64,000 nucleotides of DNA from Oscillospiraceae bacterium (GCA_017408725.1 JAFQUA010000031.1:1-64000); one strand, 5' to 3'; shown: positions 25,292 to 34,216, numbered from the stretch's first letter. Numbers and translations: made by a program. The notes: generated from the sequence alone by a model not told the origin.

Positions 25292-25330
25292 TACTGCCGC
25301 AGCATTATGCTGCGGCAGTTCTCTGTTATA
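25292..25330. terminator. Hairpin terminator between fucosidase remnant and glgB
   Basis: ACTGCCGCAGCAT / ATGCTGCGGCAGT, a 13-bp stem followed by T-rich DNA on the plus strand; it serves the convergent genes. Confidence 0.75.
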
Positions 25331-27307
25331 TTATACTTTTTCCAAAACCATAGCCGTACGGCTGGGCAGGTAGATTTGAAATCCAATTCTTCCATCGGGT
25401 TGAAGCGTTGCCCTATAGTTTTGGTGGGCAATGCGTCCATATCCACCGTAACAGAAATCGTCCGTAGACTGAATCACCCGGAACTCCTCTTCCGCATCCG
25501 TAGGAACAAAATATCCATCATAGGAGCGGCTAGGATCAAAGTTATAGAGGAATAGCGCTTTTCCCTTTTGATATGCCAGCACATTATCGCCATTGTGTAC
25601 CAGAAGCTGCCGGTCATTACCGCCAACAACACCCAAAATCTTGGCATTTGCAACCATATCCTTTTCAAAAGCACGCAGATACCGGTATCTCAAATCCGGA
25701 TCATCTGCCAGATGCCACTGGCGGCGGCAATAATGATAGCTCCATCCGTTGCCCTCTCTGGGAAAATCAATCCATTCTGGATGGCCAAACTCATTTCCCA
25801 TAAAGGTAAGATACCCCTCACCACCCAGCGACATAGTCAAAAGCCGCAGCATTTTGTGCAGTGCCATGCCACGGTCAATGATACTGCTTTCGCTGTGTAC
25901 ATTCATCGACCAATACATTTCCTCATCGCAAAGGCGGAACATTATGGTTTTATCCCCTACCAGTGCCTGATCGTGGGACTCACAGTATCCAATGACCTTT
26001 TCCCCAGGTCTGCGGTTGGTAAGCTCATAATAGATCTTATAAAAATTCCAATCCTCATCCTTGGAATCCTTCAATAGTCGAATCCACATATCCGGCACAC
26101 CCATGGAAAGACGGTAATCAAAACCAATTCCGCCATTTTCAATGGGCAAACACATACCGGGCATAGCGGACATATCCTCAGAAATCAAAACAGCATTTGG
26201 ATTTACACTCTTGACCAAATCTGCTGCCAACTGCAGGTATGTCACCGCTTCCGTATCTGTATTCTCAGAGAAATACTGCTCCGGCCCGGTAAAACTCACT
26301 CCCAAACCGTGGTCAAGGTACAGCATAGAGGTAATACCGTCAAATCGGAAGCCGTCAAAGTGGTATTCCTCCATCCAGAATTTCAGGTTGCTCAGCAAGA
26401 AATGCAGCACTTCATGCTTGCCGTAGTTAAAGCACTTAGTGCCCCAAGCACTGTGGTCTCCCTTGGGACCTTCATGGAAAAACTGGTAGGGCGTTCCGTC
26501 AAATTCGTTGATGCCCTCCCGGGTATTCTTGGAAGCATGGGAGTGAACAACATCCAAAAGAACCGCGATCCCCATTTCATGGGCAGCATTCACCAGTGCT
26601 TTCAGATCCTCTGGCATGCCAAACCGGGAGGATGCGGCAAAAAAGTTCGTCACCTGATAGCCGAAAGAGGCATAATACGGATGCTCCATGATTGCCATGA
26701 TCTGAATGGTATTATAACCAAGATCCCGAATTCGGGGCAGCACATTTTCACGGAACTCATTGTAGGTGCCGACTTTCCCCTCTTCCTGGGCCATACCGAT
26801 ATGGCATTCATAGATAAACAGTTTTTCCTGGGGTTTAAATGATTTATCCGTCCATTCAAAAGACTCCATTTCATGGACTACTGCGCTCCATGCGTAGGTA
26901 TTGGGGTCTTGTACCACACGGGTGGCGTACAGTGGAATCCGATCCAGCTCCTGTCCATTGTGAACAACAACTGCCATAACACACTGCCCCTCTCGCAGGG
27001 CATCCTCTCCGGCAAGGAATAACTCAAAAACACCGTTCCCCTTATCGTTCATAGGGTGCGCATACCGGTCCCAATTGCAGAAATCACCGGTCAAATATAT
27101 TTTTTCGGCTGCGGGTGCCCATTCCCGGTAATACCAGCCGTCATCAGCTTTATGGAATCCAAAATAATGGTGACCGTTTGCAAAATCCTCGAGGCTCCCA
27201 TTTCCTGCCAACGCTGTTTTTGCTTCATAGTACTTATCAAGCCGCGTCTGCAAGACACCCTCAAAGGGTTTCAGCTCCGGATTCATTTCAACAATTTTCA
27301 AAGACAT
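25331..27307 (-). CDS. glgB: 1,4-alpha-glucan branching enzyme, eukaryote-like GH13_8 type
   Basis: 658 residues. An N-terminal CBM48 domain (about 50-150) precedes a GH13 barrel. Catalytic residues are visible: nucleophile Asp323 in FRFDGITSM, acid/base Glu377 in ISEDMS and Asp446 in ESHDQ. It makes alpha-1,6 branches in glycogen. The barrel sequence YYASFGYQVTNFFAASSRFG and LLDVVHSHASKN reads like animal and plant branching enzymes rather than E. coli GlgB, which places it in the GH13_8 class also found in some anaerobes. No other glycogen gene adjoins it. Start ATG follows AAAGGATG. Confidence 0.93.
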   Translation of the reverse strand: MSLKIVEMNPELKPFEGVLQTRLDKYYEAKTALAGNGSLEDFANGHHYFGFHKADDGWYYREWAPAAEKIYLTGDFCNWDRYAHPMNDKGNGVFELFLAGEDALREGQCVMAVVVHNGQELDRIPLYATRVVQDPNTYAWSAVVHEMESFEWTDKSFKPQEKLFIYECHIGMAQEEGKVGTYNEFRENVLPRIRDLGYNTIQIMAIMEHPYYASFGYQVTNFFAASSRFGMPEDLKALVNAAHEMGIAVLLDVVHSHASKNTREGINEFDGTPYQFFHEGPKGDHSAWGTKCFNYGKHEVLHFLLSNLKFWMEEYHFDGFRFDGITSMLYLDHGLGVSFTGPEQYFSENTDTEAVTYLQLAADLVKSVNPNAVLISEDMSAMPGMCLPIENGGIGFDYRLSMGVPDMWIRLLKDSKDEDWNFYKIYYELTNRRPGEKVIGYCESHDQALVGDKTIMFRLCDEEMYWSMNVHSESSIIDRGMALHKMLRLLTMSLGGEGYLTFMGNEFGHPEWIDFPREGNGWSYHYCRRQWHLADDPDLRYRYLRAFEKDMVANAKILGVVGGNDRQLLVHNGDNVLAYQKGKALFLYNFDPSRSYDGYFVPTDAEEEFRVIQSTDDFCYGGYGRIAHQNYRATLQPDGRIGFQIYLPSRTAMVLEKV

Positions 27308-27383
27308 TGTATCATCCTTTCGCGTGGGCTAATTTGATTATAGCATATTGTGCTTATGTTTTACAGTACCAATTTTATCCGGC

Positions 27384-27412
27384 TTGCGCAAATCCAAAAA
27401 TCATGCTATACT
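27384..27412 (+). promoter_or_regulatory. SigA promoter of lplA
   Basis: TTGCGC (27384-27389), 17-nt spacer, TATACT (27407-27412), 22 nt before the start codon. Confidence 0.65.
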
Positions 27413-27434
27413 GTTTTAAAAGGGGGTGTCAACC

Positions 27435-28430
27435 ATGGAAGCAATGCAGTATTTTGAAACACACTCCACTGACCCAGCCTATAACCTTGCCTTTGAGGAA
27501 TATATTCTGACTTACTTTCGACAGGGCAATATTCTGATTCTCTGGCAAAATGACAACGCCGTGATTATTGGCAGAAACCAAAACACTGCCGAAGAAATCA
27601 ACCAGCAATTTGTAAACGAACACGGAATTCGTGTTATTCGCAGAAATACCGGCGGCGGTGCCGTATATCACGATCTGGGCAACATCAATTATTCTTTTAT
27701 TGCCGATGCGGACAATATTGATCAGGCTGCAACACAGTTGTTCCTTGCGCCCGTAGTGAATGCGCTAAGGGGTTTGGGCATGGATGCCAACTTCTCCGGA
27801 AGAAATGACATTCTTGTGTCTGACCGCAAAATCTCCGGAACGGCACAGCAACTTTCCAAGGGGCGGTTGCTGCTCCACGGCACATTGCTGTTCGACTCAA
27901 ACCCTGCTATGATCAGCGGCGCATTGAATCCGGACCCCACAAAATTTCAATCCAAGAGTGTCAAGTCCGTTCGAAGCCGTGTGGGCAACATTCGACAGTT
28001 CTTGACACAGGATATGGACCTCAGCAGTTTCTGGCAGTATCTTAAAAAACAACTCACCGGCAACGGTGCGGTTCTTCCTACCCTATCTGATGCTGATCTT
28101 TCCGAAATTCAGAAGCTGAAGCAAGAAAAATATGACACATGGGATTGGAATTACGGCAAATCTCCCAAATTTGAAATTCAAAATAAGAAGCGTTGGCCCG
28201 GTGGCCTTCTGGACATCCGGATGACAGTATCCGCAGGCAGGATTGGTAACCTGCGGATCTACGGCGATTTTCTCGCCTTGGAGAGCATAACACCGTTGGA
28301 AGAAGCATTGACCGGCTGTGCTTTTCAAAAGGATGCGCTGCTGCAGGCTTTGGAATCCGTCTGCCTCAATCGATATATCGGCACCATTACAAAAGACGAA
28401 CTGATACAAACCGTACTCGGTGATGATTAA
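27435..28430 (+). CDS. lplA: Lipoate-protein ligase A
   Basis: 331 residues. It activates lipoate with ATP and attaches it to lysines of dehydrogenase E2 or glycine-cleavage H proteins. The motif RRNTGGGAVYHDLGN (lipoate/AMP binding) and the catalytic lysine in SDRKISGTAQQ are present. The C-terminal accessory domain (about 240-331) is complete. ATG 27435 is preferred over GTG 27426, which lies in the AGGGGGTG ribosome site. It is monocistronic, ending in a perfect bidirectional terminator. Confidence 0.94.
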   Translation: MEAMQYFETHSTDPAYNLAFEEYILTYFRQGNILILWQNDNAVIIGRNQNTAEEINQQFVNEHGIRVIRRNTGGGAVYHDLGNINYSFIADADNIDQAATQLFLAPVVNALRGLGMDANFSGRNDILVSDRKISGTAQQLSKGRLLLHGTLLFDSNPAMISGALNPDPTKFQSKSVKSVRSRVGNIRQFLTQDMDLSSFWQYLKKQLTGNGAVLPTLSDADLSEIQKLKQEKYDTWDWNYGKSPKFEIQNKKRWPGGLLDIRMTVSAGRIGNLRIYGDFLALESITPLEEALTGCAFQKDALLQALESVCLNRYIGTITKDELIQTVLGDD

Positions 28431-28463
28431 GAAAACCAGAGCATTTTGCTCTGGTTTTCTTAA
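28427..28463. terminator. Perfect 17-bp bidirectional terminator
   Basis: 28427-28443 pairs with 28447-28463 around a 3-nt TTT loop. The palindrome overlaps the lplA stop codon and touches the stop of the convergent MBL gene. Confidence 0.85.
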
Positions 28464-29174
28464 TTAAATATCTAATTTAATAGTCTGCAGCGGCTCACAC
28501 AGCAGGTGCACATTGTCTTTCTGCAGCTTTTGCACTGCTTTTCGCGCCGCATGGCGGTAGCCGCTAGTATCATCCTGCTCAAAGGGTAAATGGTACAAAA
28601 GGATTTGGGAAGGCTTGATGATCTCATCCACAAAGCTTTGCCCCCGTTTCAATGTCAGCCAAGGAAAGTTCAGCAAAGCCAGATCAACGCTGCAGCCCTC
28701 AATTGCCTTCTGCAATTCCGGTGCACCGGTAGCACAGTCGCCAGGAATCAGAATTATCTTTCCGTTTACCATGATCAGCAAACCGTAATGAATGCAATTG
28801 GCATACTGCTGACCCTCGTGGGGCAGTTTGACAAAGCGAACCGACAAGTCACCCACGCTGTAGATGACTTCCTGATCCCCTATCTGTACTTGTCCGTCAT
28901 TGTACCGCTCCGGCAGTATAGCCTTGGCTTTCGGCCAAAGCCTTTGTGCCTCATTCGTCAAAACATCGGAGAAATGATCCGGATGGCAGTGGGTATACAG
29001 GATCAAATCAGGATCTGCAAAGGCTTCGCACTGTAGCATACGCCTTTGCAGCGGTATGTCCACAGCAGAAAATCCGGGCTGTTTCATTGTGTGCAGCGCA
29101 TCCACCCATATTCGGTATCCATCAATATGGATCGCCACACCGGCATTTGCGCTGAGGGTAACGGTTACTTTCAT
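28464..29174 (-). CDS. Metallo-beta-lactamase-fold hydrolase (UlaG/YtkL-like)
   Basis: 236 residues. The zinc motif is YTHCHPDHFSD, preceded by a short N-terminal beta unit (VAIHIDGYRIWVDAL). Further metal ligands are in PGDCATG and the C-terminal LLYHLPFEQDD. It resembles UPF0173/YtkL-like and UlaG-like hydrolases of uncertain substrate. It is expressed separately, with about 100 nt to rpe, and the separation argues against a tight operon link. Confidence 0.82.
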   Translation of the reverse strand: MKVTVTLSANAGVAIHIDGYRIWVDALHTMKQPGFSAVDIPLQRRMLQCEAFADPDLILYTHCHPDHFSDVLTNEAQRLWPKAKAILPERYNDGQVQIGDQEVIYSVGDLSVRFVKLPHEGQQYANCIHYGLLIMVNGKIILIPGDCATGAPELQKAIEGCSVDLALLNFPWLTLKRGQSFVDEIIKPSQILLYHLPFEQDDTSGYRHAARKAVQKLQKDNVHLLCEPLQTIKLDI

Positions 29175-29278
29175 TTTCGTTCCTGCCTATTCCTTTTTTC
29201 TTAGTTTACCACCCTAATGAAGCCTTGTCAATTCCACCACTAAAGCACAATCCCCCTGCTGCTGCAGGGGAATCAAAA

Positions 29279-29929
29279 TTATGCTTCGATTTCTTCCACG
29301 AAAGCCTTTCTGTCCGCGACTTTATAGTAAGCAGAACCGGCAACCAGAACATCGGCACCGTTTTCCTTGCAGATAGGACCTGTGACAAGATCCACACCGC
29401 CATCCACTTCAAGATGGCAGGAAGGATTGACCTCGTCCAACATTTGCCGCAACTGCTTCAGCTTGGGCATCATGTCCGCCATGAACTTCTGACCGCCAAA
29501 GCCGGGCTCCACGGTCATCACAAGAACCAGATCGCATTTTTCCAGATACGGTGCGATGGCTTCTGCGGGAGTCTTGGGCTTGACAACGATACCGGGCTTG
29601 ACACCGAGGCTGCGGATCAGATCCAGAGTCTTATGGATATTTTCAGGAGTGTCCGCTTCCACATGGATGGTCAGATAGTCAGCGCCGGCCTTGCAGAATT
29701 CTTCCGCGTACTTAATCGGGGTGTCGATCATCAAATGTACATCCAAAACTGCATCGGTAATGGGACGGATGGCCTTGACCATGGAATAACCAAAAGATAG
29801 ATTCGGCACAAAGTGGCCGTCCATAATGTCCACATGAAGCCACTTGACACCAGATGCAACCGTTGCCTTGATGTCCTGCTCCATATTCATGTAATCCGCT
29901 GAAAGCAGAGAAGGAGATAAAATAGCCAT
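29279..29929 (-). CDS. rpe: Ribulose-phosphate 3-epimerase
   Basis: 216 residues, TIM barrel interconverting ribulose 5-phosphate and xylulose 5-phosphate. The metal and catalytic residues lie in LSPSLLSADYMNM (start), HVDIMDGHFVPNLSFG, VHLMI and MTVEPGFGGQKFM, with the second catalytic Asp in LEVDGGVD. It lies 15 nt downstream of the SIS-domain gene, so together they form a sugar-phosphate operon, possibly resembling the hexulose-phosphate or allulose type. Confidence 0.96.
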   Translation of the reverse strand: MAILSPSLLSADYMNMEQDIKATVASGVKWLHVDIMDGHFVPNLSFGYSMVKAIRPITDAVLDVHLMIDTPIKYAEEFCKAGADYLTIHVEADTPENIHKTLDLIRSLGVKPGIVVKPKTPAEAIAPYLEKCDLVLVMTVEPGFGGQKFMADMMPKLKQLRQMLDEVNPSCHLEVDGGVDLVTGPICKENGADVLVAGSAYYKVADRKAFVEEIEA

Positions 29930-29944
29930 TTTCTTTCCTCCTAA

Positions 29945-30550
29945 TTAAAGTGCCTTATTGTTCAAGCGCTCACCTACAGCTCCGCCGGGATGAATCAAGG
30001 CAAACTGCTCTGCGCGGTAGCCGGTCTGCTCAATGACCGCAGCCTGCAGCGCATGGAAGATCATGCAAAGGGCGGTGGTGCTGGTGGTACCCTGGGCATT
30101 CCACTTGTCGGTTTCCCGATTTACATGCTGCTTCAAAACAACATCCGCAGCCTGCGCCAGAGGAGATTCCATATTTTCCGTAACGGTGATGATAGAAACG
30201 CCCTTGGCCTTGCAGATATCCACGATGGGCAGCAGTTCCTTAGTCTTACCGCCGCGGGAGGCAAAGATCATCACATCGCCCTGCTGCAAAAATCCGGTTG
30301 CGCCGTGGACAGCCTCGGCGGGAGAAATAAAGCGGGCAGGCCGCTCAATGCAGCACATCAGATGTGCCATATGCTGACAGATAATGCCGGAGTGACCGCA
30401 GCCTGCGGTGCCGATCCGGGGCGCGTTGCTCAAAAGCTCCACAGCCTTGGCAAACTGCTCATCATCAAAATAATCCTTCATTTCTGTAATGCACTGGGCT
30501 TCGATATCATAGGCAGCCCGGGCAGCGGCGATTGCTTCTTTGGAAACCAT
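29945..30550 (-). CDS. SIS-domain sugar-phosphate isomerase
   Basis: 201 residues, a single SIS domain with phosphosugar-binding loops GTAGCGHSG and FASRGGKTKELL. It resembles 6-phospho-3-hexuloisomerase/KpsF-like proteins. The pairing with rpe suggests interconversion of keto-phosphosugars feeding the pentose phosphate pathway; the substrate is unproven. ATG 30550 is used since AAAAGG lies about 10 nt upstream. It reads divergently from the strongly promoted yjbQ gene across a 253-nt gap. Confidence 0.82.
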   Translation of the reverse strand: MVSKEAIAAARAAYDIEAQCITEMKDYFDDEQFAKAVELLSNAPRIGTAGCGHSGIICQHMAHLMCCIERPARFISPAEAVHGATGFLQQGDVMIFASRGGKTKELLPIVDICKAKGVSIITVTENMESPLAQAADVVLKQHVNRETDKWNAQGTTSTTALCMIFHALQAAVIEQTGYRAEQFALIHPGGAVGERLNNKAL

Positions 30551-30693
30551 ATACAACATTCCTTTTCATTACAAATTGGGAGCATAGCTCATCTTTATAG
30601 AGGATATTACTTTTCTTAGCATATTTCAATTCGCATTTTATACAATTTTCTTCTTTCCTGTAAAAACAGTGAAAAATATTATTGCAAATTCGA

Positions 30694-30722
30694 TTGACGA
30701 ATGGCACAAGCATTGCTATAAT
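30694..30722 (+). promoter_or_regulatory. Strong SigA promoter for yjbQ
   Basis: TTGACG (30694-30699), 17-nt spacer, perfect TATAAT (30717-30722). About 80 nt of leader precede the start codon; no riboswitch motif was recognised in it. Confidence 0.75.
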
Positions 30723-30803
30723 GGCAAATGGAAAAGGATGCATTTTCTTCAAATGAAAACAGCATCATACATATCACACAAATAAATTTGGAGGTAACTT
30801 AGC

Positions 30804-31424
30804 ATGGAATTCAAGGTTTACCAGAAAGAACTGGAACTGCAGTCCCGCGGCTGGATCCCCACCTTCCACGATGTTTCCAAGGAGATCATGGAGATCGTAA
30901 AGGCTTCCGGCGTTAAGAACGGTACTGTCTGCATCGCTTCCCACCACACCACCTGCTCCGTCATGATTCAGGAGTGCTCTCACGACATCGACTCCTTCGA
31001 TCTGGAGTTCCTGCAGCATGATCTGCTGGACATCATGCGCAAGCTGATTCCCGATTACACCAACGAGGGCGACTACCGTCATCCCGGCCCCATCCACGCT
31101 CAGTTCGGCCGCTATGTCAACGAGCCCGGCAACTACACCTCCATGAATACCGACGGTCACCTGCGCTCCGTTTTCTTTGGCCGCAGCGAGACCATGACCA
31201 TCAAGGACGGCATTCTGGACGGCGGCGAGTTCGCACACATCTACTTCATCGACTGGGACCATGTCCGCGCCCGTCATCGCCAGCTGAATGTTACCGTTAT
31301 GGGTACCACCGATGATGTTGAGGACCGCAAGTGGAACGGCGGCGAGACCATCAACACCCTGCGTAAGTTCACTCCCGAAGAGAAGGCTTACGACATTCAC
31401 TACGATCTGCAGCAGCAGAGATAA
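30804..31424 (+). CDS. yjbQ: YjbQ/UPF0047 family protein
   Basis: 206 residues, longer than the 138-residue E. coli YjbQ. The core family pattern is clear: ASHHTTCSVMIQE and the later HLRSVFFGRSETMTIKDG and RARHRQLNVTVMG segments supply His residues for the metal or phosphate site. YjbQ of E. coli has weak thiamine-phosphate synthase activity; the true role of the family is unsettled. The strong promoter, AGGAGGT-like RBS (GGAGGTAAC) and very biased, C-ending codons imply high expression. Confidence 0.85.
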   Translation: MEFKVYQKELELQSRGWIPTFHDVSKEIMEIVKASGVKNGTVCIASHHTTCSVMIQECSHDIDSFDLEFLQHDLLDIMRKLIPDYTNEGDYRHPGPIHAQFGRYVNEPGNYTSMNTDGHLRSVFFGRSETMTIKDGILDGGEFAHIYFIDWDHVRARHRQLNVTVMGTTDDVEDRKWNGGETINTLRKFTPEEKAYDIHYDLQQQR

Positions 31425-31434
31425 TTTTCTCCAT

Positions 31435-31467
31435 CAAAAAACTCCCTTCCTCGGAAGGGAGTTTTTC
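31435..31467 (+). terminator. Terminator of yjbQ
   Basis: AAAACTCCCTTCC / GGAAGGGAGTTTTT hairpin with a 2-nt spacer and flanking A and T tracts. Confidence 0.85.
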
Positions 31468-31546
31468 CTTTTTTACAACCCGAATCCAAACCAATTTAAC
31501 GCTTCGGCCATCCAGCCGGCACGCAGGTCATGGTCGCACAGAGTCC

Positions 31547-32209
31547 TCAAAGCATCTGCTGCTCATTAATCACCAGTTTAAACTGCAGTCCCAACCGGTT
31601 TGCCGCCTGCCGGCACAGAATCATCCGGTTCATAAAAATCTCAAAATAATTCATTACAGAACTGAACTTTGTGTCTACAAAAAGCTCCAGCGTCACCGAT
31701 GTGCAGGCCTCATCAATCTTCAGTTCAGACCTTGTAACGGAGTAGTTCACCCGGTCATGAATGTCAAACTTTTCCATTTCCTTGGTTCTAACTCTGCTGC
31801 GGCGGACATCAGACTTGTCTGCCAATATCAGCGCCGCTGCCAGTGGATTCACCGGAACACCGGTACCTTCGTCATGATTGCCGATGGCGGTAACGATCAA
31901 AGATATCTCTTCAGCAGGAAACCCCATATTATCAAGAATACGGAATGCCATAACCGCTCCACTCTGGCTGTGCTCCACCCGGTTCACCAGATTCCCGATG
32001 TCATGCAAATATCCTGCTATCTTTGCAAGTTCCACCATCCGCGTATCGTAGCCCAGTGTCTGCATAATATACCCTGCCACTTTTGCAACCGTGCAAACAT
32101 GGGCGAAACTGTGCTCCGTAAACCCCAACGCACCCAAAGATGCATCGGCTTGTGTTATATATACTTTAATTGATTCATCCTTGCGGATCTGTTCATAAGT
32201 CAACGGCAT
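31547..32209 (-). CDS. HD-domain phosphohydrolase
   Basis: 220 residues. The HD metal ligands are FAHVCTVAK (first His), GYLHDIGNL (His-Asp pair) and the later ADKSDVRR (Asp). The last third (about 130-220) is a separate alpha-beta region. It is probably a metal-dependent phosphohydrolase, perhaps for nucleotides or a signalling nucleotide; the substrate is unknown. ATG 32209 is chosen because AAGGAGG precedes it closely. A longer frame reaches folA but lacks an RBS. It follows folA and may be co-transcribed. Confidence 0.82.
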   Translation of the reverse strand: MPLTYEQIRKDESIKVYITQADASLGALGFTEHSFAHVCTVAKVAGYIMQTLGYDTRMVELAKIAGYLHDIGNLVNRVEHSQSGAVMAFRILDNMGFPAEEISLIVTAIGNHDEGTGVPVNPLAAALILADKSDVRRSRVRTKEMEKFDIHDRVNYSVTRSELKIDEACTSVTLELFVDTKFSSVMNYFEIFMNRMILCRQAANRLGLQFKLVINEQQML

Positions 32210-32310
32210 AATCCTCCTTTTGAGGCGTGCTGGCATCGTTATGGATAAGTATTCCACAAAACCACGGTTTTTAACATACGGACAACTGATACCGCAAGAC
32301 AACCAGGGCA

Positions 32311-32793
32311 TCATTTCTTCCGCCGATACAAATACATTTCGTAAGTAACGCCATTTTCCTCACCGGATTGGAGAACTTCTGCCAAATACCAATTGGAATC
32401 TTTATCCAGATTGGGGAAATAGGTATCAGACTCCACCGTTGTATGCACCTTGGTCACATAGGCGGTATCGCAGTAAGGTAGCATCTGCCGGTAAATACTC
32501 CCACCACCAATCACCATGGCACGATCTGCGGTCTTTGCCAATGTTGCGGCTTCCTCCGGGCTACGGCACACTGTAAAACCAGGTACCTCCGCAGCAGATC
32601 TTGTCAGTGCCACATTCACACGACCGGGAAGTGGTTTTTTACCGGGAAAATCCTCGATGGTACGGCGTCCAACGATCACCATGGCGCCCCGGGTCGTCTC
32701 CCGGAAGAATTTACGGTCGGCAGAAAGTGCAACGGGCTGAGTACCGTCCTTACCGATGCCCCAATTGTCATACACAGCTACAATTAATTCCAT
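32311..32793 (-). CDS. folA: Dihydrofolate reductase
   Basis: 160 residues. It reduces dihydrofolate with NADPH. The N-terminus MELIVAVYDNWGIGKDG holds the substrate loop, the MVIVGRRTIEDFPGKKPLPGR region is the cofactor site and VIGGGSIYRQMLP is the conserved glycine-rich loop. It lies 8 nt after thyA, so the enzyme regenerating folate is made with the enzyme that consumes it. Confidence 0.95.
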   Translation of the reverse strand: MELIVAVYDNWGIGKDGTQPVALSADRKFFRETTRGAMVIVGRRTIEDFPGKKPLPGRVNVALTRSAAEVPGFTVCRSPEEAATLAKTADRAMVIGGGSIYRQMLPYCDTAYVTKVHTTVESDTYFPNLDKDSNWYLAEVLQSGEENGVTYEMYLYRRKK

Positions 32794-32801
32794 GCTGCAC
32801 C

Positions 32802-33632
32802 TCAGATTGCCATAGGGATCTCGAAATCAAAAGGATGGAACTGATAATTTTCCATCTTAAAGGAGTCCTTGGTAAAGGCATAGAAATCTGAAATACTCTC
32901 ATCCATCTTAAAGGTGGGCGCAGCGAAACCTTCCCGTTCCAGCATCGCTTTTACCGCAGGAATATGACGGTCGTAAATGTGGCAATCCGCAATGACATGA
33001 ACGAATTCACCGACTTCAAGCCCGGCAATCTGGGCCATCATATGGGTAAGAACCGCATACTGGACTACATTCCAGTTATTTGCGGTCAGCATATCCTGAG
33101 AACGCTGATTGAGAATGGCATTGAGCTTATTACCGGTAACATTAAAAGTCATGGAATAAGCGCAGGGATAAAGATTCATCTCATGCAGATCTTGAAAATT
33201 GTAGATATTAGTCATGATACGGCGAGATGCGGGGTTGTTCTTCAAATCAAAGATCACACGGTCGACCTGATCGAACATCCCCTCTTTGTACTGATGCTTG
33301 ATGCCCAGCTGGTAGCCATATGCCTTACCAATAGTGCCGTCCTCTCCTGCCCATTCATCCCAGACATGACTTCCAAGGTCGCAGATACGGTTGGATTTCT
33401 TCTGCCAGATCCAGAGAAGCTCATCCACCGCACTCTTCCAGTAAGTGCGGCGCAGAGTCATAATGGGAAATTCTTCCGCAAGATTGTATCGGTTCACAAC
33501 GCCAAATTTCTTAATGGTATGGGCAGGTGTTCCATCCGCCCAGTGAGGACGGACCTCAAGACCCTCATCAGAAAATCCGTTCTCCAAAATATCAATACAG
33601 GTCTGCCTGTAAAGTTCGTCTGCTCTGCTCAT
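32802..33632 (-). CDS. thyA: Thymidylate synthase (ThyA), Bacillus/phi3T-like subtype
   Basis: 276 residues. It methylates dUMP to dTMP with methylenetetrahydrofolate. The catalytic Cys lies in LYPCAYSMTF, the phosphate-binding Arg in QRSQDM and the dUMP-binding DCHIYDRH near residue 215. The sequence (WKSAVDELLWIWQKKSN, LKNNPASRR) matches the phage phi3T/B. subtilis ThyA subtype rather than E. coli ThyA: the usual PCHC is PCAY here and the GVPFN loop is TANNWN. It heads the thyA-folA unit. Confidence 0.93.
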   Translation of the reverse strand: MSRADELYRQTCIDILENGFSDEGLEVRPHWADGTPAHTIKKFGVVNRYNLAEEFPIMTLRRTYWKSAVDELLWIWQKKSNRICDLGSHVWDEWAGEDGTIGKAYGYQLGIKHQYKEGMFDQVDRVIFDLKNNPASRRIMTNIYNFQDLHEMNLYPCAYSMTFNVTGNKLNAILNQRSQDMLTANNWNVVQYAVLTHMMAQIAGLEVGEFVHVIADCHIYDRHIPAVKAMLEREGFAAPTFKMDESISDFYAFTKDSFKMENYQFHPFDFEIPMAI

Positions 33633-33758
33633 AATTTACCCACCTTTTCTGTTTTTGTAGATTATACCATAGGAAATTCCCAATTTCAACATCACATTCT
33701 TGCCCTGTCTTGCAAATGATGCTACAATCAAGGCGCTTTTTACAACGAGTTGGACGCA

Positions 33759-33790
33759 TTATACCCCGGCAGACAATGGGCTGCCGGGGT
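33759..33790. repeat. Hairpin upstream of the tRNA-Leu terminator
   Basis: ATACCCCGGCAG pairs with CTGCCGGGGTAT around a short spacer. It lacks a T tract on either strand, so its role (second-stage terminator or processed RNA end) is unclear. Confidence 0.5.
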
Positions 33791-33807
33791 ATATGTACCG
33801 ATAATAT

Positions 33808-33836
33808 AAAAACCGACAAGCAAAGCTTGTCGGTTT
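33808..33836 (-). terminator. Terminator of tRNA-Leu
   Basis: AAAACCGACAAGC / GCTTGTCGGTTTT hairpin with a 3-nt loop, directly beyond the tRNA 3' end on the minus strand. Confidence 0.85.
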
Positions 33837-33924
33837 TGGTGGGCGAGGCGGGACTTGAACCCGCACGTCCGCAGTGAACACTAGAACCTGAATCTAGCGA
33901 GTCTACCAATTCCACCACTCGCCC
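33837..33924 (-). tRNA. tRNA-Leu (anticodon CAG)
   Basis: 88 nt including encoded CCA. The acceptor GGGCGAG pairs with CTCGCCC, the variable arm is long, and the anticodon loop is TTCAGGT giving CAG. Confidence 0.95.
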
Positions 33925-34021
33925 ATATTATGTTCCGGAAGGGCTTTCACCCGACCGCCCCGCTATAATAACATGGTCTGCAGGATTTGTCAACATGTTT
34001 TTTCGCGTTTTTAAAAATATT

Positions 34022-34216
34022 TTAATCCTTATAATACAGCAAACAATGACAGTACCCCTTAAAATCAGGGTCAGAGATCTGCTCACGGAATTCCTTACAG
34101 ATGCACTTATTCTCTTCCGTCCGCTGCAGACGGCAAGGGCAATAACCCCCTGTACGCTTTAATCCCTCTTTCACAGAAGCCACGAGCTCTTTATCTTCAT
34201 TCAGCCGCACTGCCAT
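34022..34216 (-). CDS. Small ferredoxin-thioredoxin reductase catalytic-chain-like protein
   Basis: 64 residues with three Cys pairs, CPC (26-28), CIC (38-40) and CHC (56-58), in the order of the ferredoxin-thioredoxin reductase beta chain, which binds a [4Fe-4S] cluster next to a redox disulfide. It is shorter than plant FTRc (about 110) and spacing between pairs differs, so the electron donor and target cannot be assumed. ATG 34216 has AAGGAAG at good spacing; the upstream GTG has none. Nothing adjacent supplies a partner chain. Confidence 0.78.
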   Translation of the reverse strand: MAVRLNEDKELVASVKEGLKRTGGYCPCRLQRTEENKCICKEFREQISDPDFKGYCHCLLYYKD

